This document shows positions 60,275 to 64,000 of a stretch of DNA of 64,000 nucleotides, in pieces. The DNA comes from Clostridiaceae bacterium (GTDB taxonomy: Bacteria > Bacillota > Clostridia > Oscillospirales > Acutalibacteraceae): NCBI GenBank assembly GCA_904501755.1, contig CAJGBV010000004.1:1-64000 (forward strand). The letters are read 5' to 3'. The notes beneath the pieces were generated by a model that did no database searches, was not told where the DNA came from, and saw only the letters and a program-made list of their open reading frames with translations. Within the stretch, counting starts at the first letter, position 1. Every line of letters starts with the position of its first letter. Position numbers and translations under genes: made by a program.

Positions 60275-60663
60275 TTTTTAATAGTACCACCTTTTTCTCC
60301 TTTTTTCAAGTGGAAACCTTTAATTATTTCGCTTATTCCCAAAATAACGAGAACCGAGCCGAATATTTTGCCTAAAAAATCACCGCCCACAAGACTGCTT
60401 AAATAGTATCCTCCCACAGCACCTGCCATTCCGCAAAGAGCAAAGACAGTAACCGTTTTCCATTTAATAAGCTTTTTAAAGGAATAAAAAATAACCGCAG
60501 TCAGTCCTATGGGAATAAAGAAAAGAAGGTTTATTCCCTGCGCATTTATCTGCTGTGTATCCTCAAAAATACGAAGATATATAAGAAGAACGGCACCTCC
60601 GCCAAGCCCCATTCCGCCAATAATTCCCGAAAGAAACCCTGCAATCAACTTAAATACATCCAT
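60268..60663 (-). CDS. Half-size TauE/SafE-like permease, second
   Basis: 131 residues with about four hydrophobic segments and GFLSGIIGGMGLGGGAVLL near 9-27, the glycine-rich motif of TauE/SafE (DUF81). Half of the usual ~250 residues. Its ATG overlaps the stop of the upstream half (TAATG). The two probably form one functional transporter. Confidence 0.85.
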   Translation of the reverse strand: MDVFKLIAGFLSGIIGGMGLGGGAVLLIYLRIFEDTQQINAQGINLLFFIPIGLTAVIFYSFKKLIKWKTVTVFALCGMAGAVGGYYLSSLVGGDFLGKIFGSVLVILGISEIIKGFHLKKGEKGGTIKKE

Positions 60664-61016
60664 TATTTCATCAGCATCCTTATTCCTGCCCACACCATAA
60701 ATGCACCGAATATTATTTTCAGATATTTAGGTGAAATCTTTTTAAGCAATAATGTAGCAACCACCGAGCCTGCCACCCCGGAGGGCATAAAGCCTATCGC
60801 ATCGGAAATTCGCACTTGACCGTTAATCAGATAAATAACCGCACTGACAACAGAAATAGGAAGTATTACCGCCACCGCATTGGCGTGGGCCTGTTTTTGC
60901 TCCATTCCGCTTTTTTTAAGCAGTGGCACCGCCACCATTCCACCTCCTGCCCCTAACATACCGTTGACTATACCTATAGCAATACCCGATAAAGCATTTT
61001 TTAACGTTTTTTTCAT
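60663..61016 (-). CDS. Half-size TauE/SafE-like permease, first
   Basis: 117 residues from the ATG after AAGGTGAG. About four hydrophobic segments, AIGIVNGMLGAGGGMVAVPL near 12-31, the same glycine-rich motif. Family members export sulphite, sulphoacetate or related anions. Translationally coupled to the second half. Confidence 0.85.
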   Translation of the reverse strand: MKKTLKNALSGIAIGIVNGMLGAGGGMVAVPLLKKSGMEQKQAHANAVAVILPISVVSAVIYLINGQVRISDAIGFMPSGVAGSVVATLLLKKISPKYLKIIFGAFMVWAGIRMLMK

Positions 61017-61082
61017 TTTCTCACCTTCAAAATTAGTGTATCCAGATATTGCACAAACAAAAACTCTCATTTTAGTTAACAG

Positions 61083-61117
61083 AAAAAGGTTGTGCAGAAA
61101 TTGCACAACCTTTTTAT
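61083..61117 (-). terminator. Terminator after the HAD gene
   Basis: AAAAGGTTGTGC and GCACAACCTTTTT arms around AGAAATT. Confidence 0.88.
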
Positions 61118-61782
61118 AATATTGTTTTAAGTTCTTCTAAGTTTTCTAATGTATATGTTGCATTATTACAGTTTTCCCCTATAAAGCAACTATCAATTCC
61201 TACATTTACCGCACCCTTAATATCAGATGTAGGTGAATCCCCGATAACAAGAATTTTACTTTTATCCTTTTCAGTAATTTCATCAAAAACCTTATCAAAA
61301 AAAGCAACCTCGGGCTTTGGAACACCGATTTCCTGAGAAATAAACAGGTGGGATATATAGTTATCTATCCCTGAAAGCGCTATTCTTGACCGTTGGCATT
61401 TTGGTATACCGTTAGTAATTACCGCAAGAGTATAGCCTTTATTTTTACAGTAAGAAAGAATATCATCACAGTAAGGCATTTTTATAACACAGTTTGAAAG
61501 CTTTTCAAGATACCCCTTAGACAGTGCCTGTGGGTCAAGCTTTACATTCTTTTCATTAGCAAAGGTTTCAAATCTGCCTGTATAAATCTGCTCTGCCCTT
61601 ATTTCACCACGTTCAAAAGCCTTCCAGTACATATCGTTAATTTCGCTGTACCGTTTTACCGAGGCTTCATCACAGGGCAAACCGCTTTCACAAAACAGCT
61701 TTTTTATACAGACATACTCAGACCTGGTAAAATCAAGCAACGTATTATCAAGGTCGAAAAGCAGGGTGGTATATTTACCCAT
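61114..61782 (-). CDS. HAD-family phosphatase, YjjG-like
   Basis: 222 residues. Motif I FDLDNTLLDF at 9-18, motif II ITNG near 113 and motif III/IV with PKPEVAFFDKVF and VIGDSPTSDIKGA. YjjG-type enzymes dephosphorylate noncanonical pyrimidine nucleotides. Its start overlaps the zinc-ribbon gene by eight bases. Confidence 0.9.
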   Translation of the reverse strand: MGKYTTLLFDLDNTLLDFTRSEYVCIKKLFCESGLPCDEASVKRYSEINDMYWKAFERGEIRAEQIYTGRFETFANEKNVKLDPQALSKGYLEKLSNCVIKMPYCDDILSYCKNKGYTLAVITNGIPKCQRSRIALSGIDNYISHLFISQEIGVPKPEVAFFDKVFDEITEKDKSKILVIGDSPTSDIKGAVNVGIDSCFIGENCNNATYTLENLEELKTIL

Positions 61783-62047
61783 TGTTTTTCTGATTCCTCA
61801 TTGAATATTCAATAGCCGCCTTCTGCGCAGGGGTAACATACACCGTCTGAGCAGTGCGGTAATCGGGGAATTCAGGGTTTGGAAGCATCATGGTAACGGG
61901 GACAAGTCCCATAGGTATTTCCTGTGCATTTGCATATACAGGGGAAACAGGGGCGCCTTCCCTGACAGGTTCAAACTTTGTTCCGCAATTTTTACAGTAA
62001 ACAAATCTTTCTTCATTTTCGGTTTTACAAATTCTGCATATTTTCAT
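61775..62047 (-). CDS. Zinc-ribbon protein
   Basis: 90 residues. CRICKTENEERFVYCKNCG at 4-22, two CxxC knuckles, then a Pro-rich and a polar tail. Family beyond zinc ribbon not recognised. Fourteen bases downstream of the RING-type gene and coupled to the HAD gene. Confidence 0.85.
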   Translation of the reverse strand: MKICRICKTENEERFVYCKNCGTKFEPVREGAPVSPVYANAQEIPMGLVPVTMMLPNPEFPDYRTAQTVYVTPAQKAAIEYSMRNQKNNG

Positions 62048-62061
62048 AATTTACACCACCA

Positions 62062-63003
62062 TTATAGTATAAATGAAGCAATTATACTTGGTAAATACTG
62101 AACAGCCGCAAAGGCAACAAACATTCCCAGTATACTAAAACCGCCTTTTTTACGGTAAAGCTGATATTTTTCCTCGTCAGTAAGGTTCATACTTCTTATC
62201 TCACTCATAGCGCTTATTACGTGCTTATAATAAAGCTTATTTCCGAAAAGACCGCAAAGAATCCTTACAAGCCCATAAAGAATACTACCAACTGTTGCAA
62301 GATTAAAGGCTCCCATAATATCGGGAACACCTGCATAAACAGCATCGGCAACTTCTTTATAGCTTTCATATCCCATCTGCTCTATAGCAAGGGACAGAGG
62401 AAGCAGTAAAAGCACCGCCGCTATTTCAAAAGCACCTGCAATAAGTGCCTCCTTATACATTTTTCGGGAGGCAAATTTCACAGCAGGAAAGAACAGTCCC
62501 CAAAACGAAAAGCCAAGCTTAGCCCCGTTTTTTATGGACAAAAACTTAGGAATGGTACGGTTGGTACCTGCACCAACAAAGTTTTTAACCTCATCTGCAG
62601 TATGGCCCTCACCCAAGTCCTCATTTTTATCCACTCCACCGAGAAAATCCATATTTATGACGGTAGCTCTTGAGTAACCGTTGGGTGTCATACAGTAAGG
62701 ACACTGCTTTTCCTTGATGTCATACCGTTTATGACAGTAGGAGCACTCCACCTGTATCTTTGGCCTTTCTTCCTGCGCTTGTTTTTCCTGTGTTTCTTTT
62801 TCCTGTTCTTCTGCTATACGCTTTTTTACAAGGTCGTACTGATTTTCGGTGCCGTGAAAAGCATCCATACCGCACTTGCCTGCATTTACAAAACATTCTC
62901 TGTGATGAGGTGCTCCGCAAACAGAACATACCGCAATATCATCATCCTCAAATAAATACGCGTGACAAACAGGACAGCTTTGTCCTTTAATTTGAAAACT
63001 CAT
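62062..63003 (-). CDS. RING-type/zinc-ribbon membrane protein
   Basis: 313 residues from the ATG eight bases after AGGA. A prokaryotic RING-like N terminus (CPVC, CSVC, HHREC, near 10-40), a Gln/Glu-rich coil, a zinc ribbon (CSYCHKRYDIKEKQCPYC near 90-107) and about four membrane segments in the C-terminal half (175-225, 235-260, 285-310). Function unknown. Confidence 0.85.
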   Translation of the reverse strand: MSFQIKGQSCPVCHAYLFEDDDIAVCSVCGAPHHRECFVNAGKCGMDAFHGTENQYDLVKKRIAEEQEKETQEKQAQEERPKIQVECSYCHKRYDIKEKQCPYCMTPNGYSRATVINMDFLGGVDKNEDLGEGHTADEVKNFVGAGTNRTIPKFLSIKNGAKLGFSFWGLFFPAVKFASRKMYKEALIAGAFEIAAVLLLLPLSLAIEQMGYESYKEVADAVYAGVPDIMGAFNLATVGSILYGLVRILCGLFGNKLYYKHVISAMSEIRSMNLTDEEKYQLYRKKGGFSILGMFVAFAAVQYLPSIIASFIL

Positions 63004-63508
63004 TTCTATATTCCTTTGCAAATCGGAAAATCATTTCAAAATATTCTTTTCCGTAGTTATGAAATTCTCCGTTATCAACCATTTTTCTGAACTCTTCTTC
63101 GGTCACCCATCTTACCTGAGCTACCTCACTGGACTGAAGAACAAGTCCCGATATATCGGCATTACTTTTGGTAAACCAAACATCAACGAAAGAATTTCTT
63201 TTTTTAATTCGCGCCATTTTTTTACAAAAGCGCTGTGTACAATTGATTCCAAGCTCTTCAAGCAATTCGCGTTGAGCCGCACAAAAAGAGGTTTCTCCCG
63301 ATATAGCAGAGCCGCCTGTAGCCGCCCATTCACCCGGCATAAGCTTTTTATCTTTACTTCTCTGCTGAATAAGAAATTTCCCCTCATCCGATACCACCCA
63401 GATATGAACAACGAGGTGATATTCACCGGGACGCATAAAATACTTTCCGCGAACAGCCGTTTTTCCGGTAATCTTACCGTTGGAATCCAAAATATCCCAT
63501 TTTTCCAT
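62987..63508 (-). CDS. Nudix hydrolase
   Basis: 173 residues with the Nudix box G-x5-E-x7-REL-x-EELG (GGSAISGETSF then REL and EELG, near 67-90) and the WDILDSNGKITGK start seen in YfcD/IPP-isomerase-like members. It would hydrolyse a nucleoside diphosphate linked to another moiety. Overlaps the RING-type gene by 17 bases. Confidence 0.92.
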   Translation of the reverse strand: MEKWDILDSNGKITGKTAVRGKYFMRPGEYHLVVHIWVVSDEGKFLIQQRSKDKKLMPGEWAATGGSAISGETSFCAAQRELLEELGINCTQRFCKKMARIKKRNSFVDVWFTKSNADISGLVLQSSEVAQVRWVTEEEFRKMVDNGEFHNYGKEYFEMIFRFAKEYRNEFSN

Positions 63509-63634
63509 TTTCGGCTTTTTCCTTTACTTTCAATTCAAAACCCTGAGGTTTTCGATTAATCCACTATATTATATCAAATTTTCCCCATTTCTTCAACTCT
63601 TTTTACATCTGTTTTAAATTTTTTTACATAACAC

Positions 63635-63663
63635 TTGTAAATTATTAAAAAATAGTATATAAT
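63635..63663 (+). promoter_or_regulatory. Promoter of the SRP RNA
   Basis: TTGTAA, 17-base spacer, perfect TATAAT, with the RNA starting about 10 bases downstream. Confidence 0.75.
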
Positions 63664-63674
63664 ATTAAATCGAA

Positions 63675-63810
63675 ATGTATCCGCGTGTGCGAATGGGCGG
63701 GTCCTGTGCGACGGAATGCCATGAACCATGTCAGGCGGGGAACCGAGCAGCATTAAGTGGATTTTTCCGTGCGCCGCAGCAAATCGGTCCATTCGTACAC
63801 TCGGGTACAT
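63675..63810 (+). ncRNA. ffs: Signal recognition particle RNA (4.5S type)
   Basis: Long rod closed by ATGTATCCG with CGGGTACAT and GTGTGCGAATGG with CCATTCGTACAC. The conserved apical domain carries ATGTCAGGCGGGGAACC and GAGCAGCATTAAG, with a GGAA tetraloop. It binds Ffh. It precedes dnaX, a common arrangement in Firmicutes. Confidence 0.92.
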
Positions 63811-63845
63811 TTTAATTATTATACTATTTGCAAGGAGGGAATTTT

Positions 63846-64000
63846 TTGGCATATCAGGCACTGTACCGAAAATATCGTCCTACCGCATTTTCTGATGTTG
63901 TAGGGCAGGAGCATATTACCGAAACTCTTAAAAATCAATTAAGCTCAGGTAAAATTTTCCACGCTTATTTATTCACCGGAACAAGAGGTACAGGTAAAAC
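63846..64000 (+). CDS. dnaX: DNA polymerase III subunit gamma/tau, 5' part
   Basis: The first ~51 codons are present and the gene runs off the window. It starts at TTG after AAGGAGGG. YQALYRKYRPTAFSDVVGQ and HAYLFTGTRGTGK (Walker A) identify it as the clamp-loader ATPase. Confidence 0.95.
   Translation, partial: MAYQALYRKYRPTAFSDVVGQEHITETLKNQLSSGKIFHAYLFTGTRGTGK

Overview
The window looks like chromosome from a low-GC, endospore-forming, Gram-positive anaerobe of the Clostridia, most likely an Oscillospirales/Ruminococcaceae-type gut or rumen bacterium. The reasons are sporulation genes (gpr, spoIIP, a DacF-type carboxypeptidase), strong AGGAGG-type ribosome binding sites, a short Gram-positive YidC, a class B sortase, cohesin and dockerin modules, a FeoB-associated Cys-rich protein and a P-loop/HAD/zinc-ribbon gene complement usual for that order. 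The taxonomic placement is inference from gene content.

Layout. 1-2 kb: an initiator tRNA, an unrecognised membrane-protein gene flanked by short inverted repeats, and two GC-rich hairpin elements, one carrying an antisense copy of the tRNA anticodon arm. 2-4.2 kb (minus): a preQ1-I riboswitch with attenuator controlling a queuosine-precursor transporter and a translationally coupled SDR oxidoreductase, then a YfbR-type nucleotidase. 4.2-10.5 kb (plus): a YfhO-family membrane protein, a TPP riboswitch with thiT, then rpmH-rnpA-yidD-yidC-jag (ribosome/RNase P/membrane insertion). 10.7-13.1 kb: rpsT facing gpr-spoIIP and a 41-residue membrane peptide. 13.1-16.7 kb: Gfo/Idh dehydrogenase, zinc-type binding lipoprotein, MATE exporter. 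16.7-18.2 kb: a remnant island bounded by 27-bp direct repeats that split the 5' end of a low-molecular-weight phosphatase gene; it holds a DUF4236 gene, a strongly structured 115-nt segment and a DUF559 nuclease element with inverted repeats. 18.2-25.4 kb: phosphatase, thrC-thrB, Fe-S protein, dCMP deaminase, MFS, HAD, DUF1292, a 6S-like RNA and an AbrB/zinc-ribbon regulator.

25.4-29.3 kb (minus) is an operon of three GH16 beta-glucanase paralogues, two with lipoprotein signals. 29.3-40.3 kb (minus) holds a P-loop protein, pgi, DacF-like carboxypeptidase, mnmA-LUD, a feoA-feoB-Cys-rich iron operon with two palindromic operators, a serine hydrolase plus lipoprotein, and rny with a structured leader. 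40.5-44.2 kb and 49.1-51.3 kb encode an apparent cohesin/dockerin surface system: a membrane-anchored cohesin protein, a dockerin-bearing glucosaminidase, and a large protein with both a cohesin and a dockerin. Between them lie a metal-efflux operon (ArsR/CadC-like regulator, HMA chaperone, P-type ATPase) and an MFS-glycerophosphodiesterase pair.

51.3-58.6 kb: EamA permease, glutamine-type NAD synthetase, a membrane protein with two AT-hook motifs, a sortase B/LCP/sorting-signal cluster and a minimal biotin ligase. 58.6-63.5 kb (minus): a lipoprotein, lexA-rnhA with a candidate SOS box, two half-size TauE/SafE permeases, a HAD phosphatase, zinc-ribbon and RING-type proteins and a Nudix hydrolase. 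The window ends with the SRP RNA and the first codons of dnaX on the plus strand. No CRISPR array, rRNA operon or intact transposase was seen. All family names come from reading the translations by eye; no database search was run.
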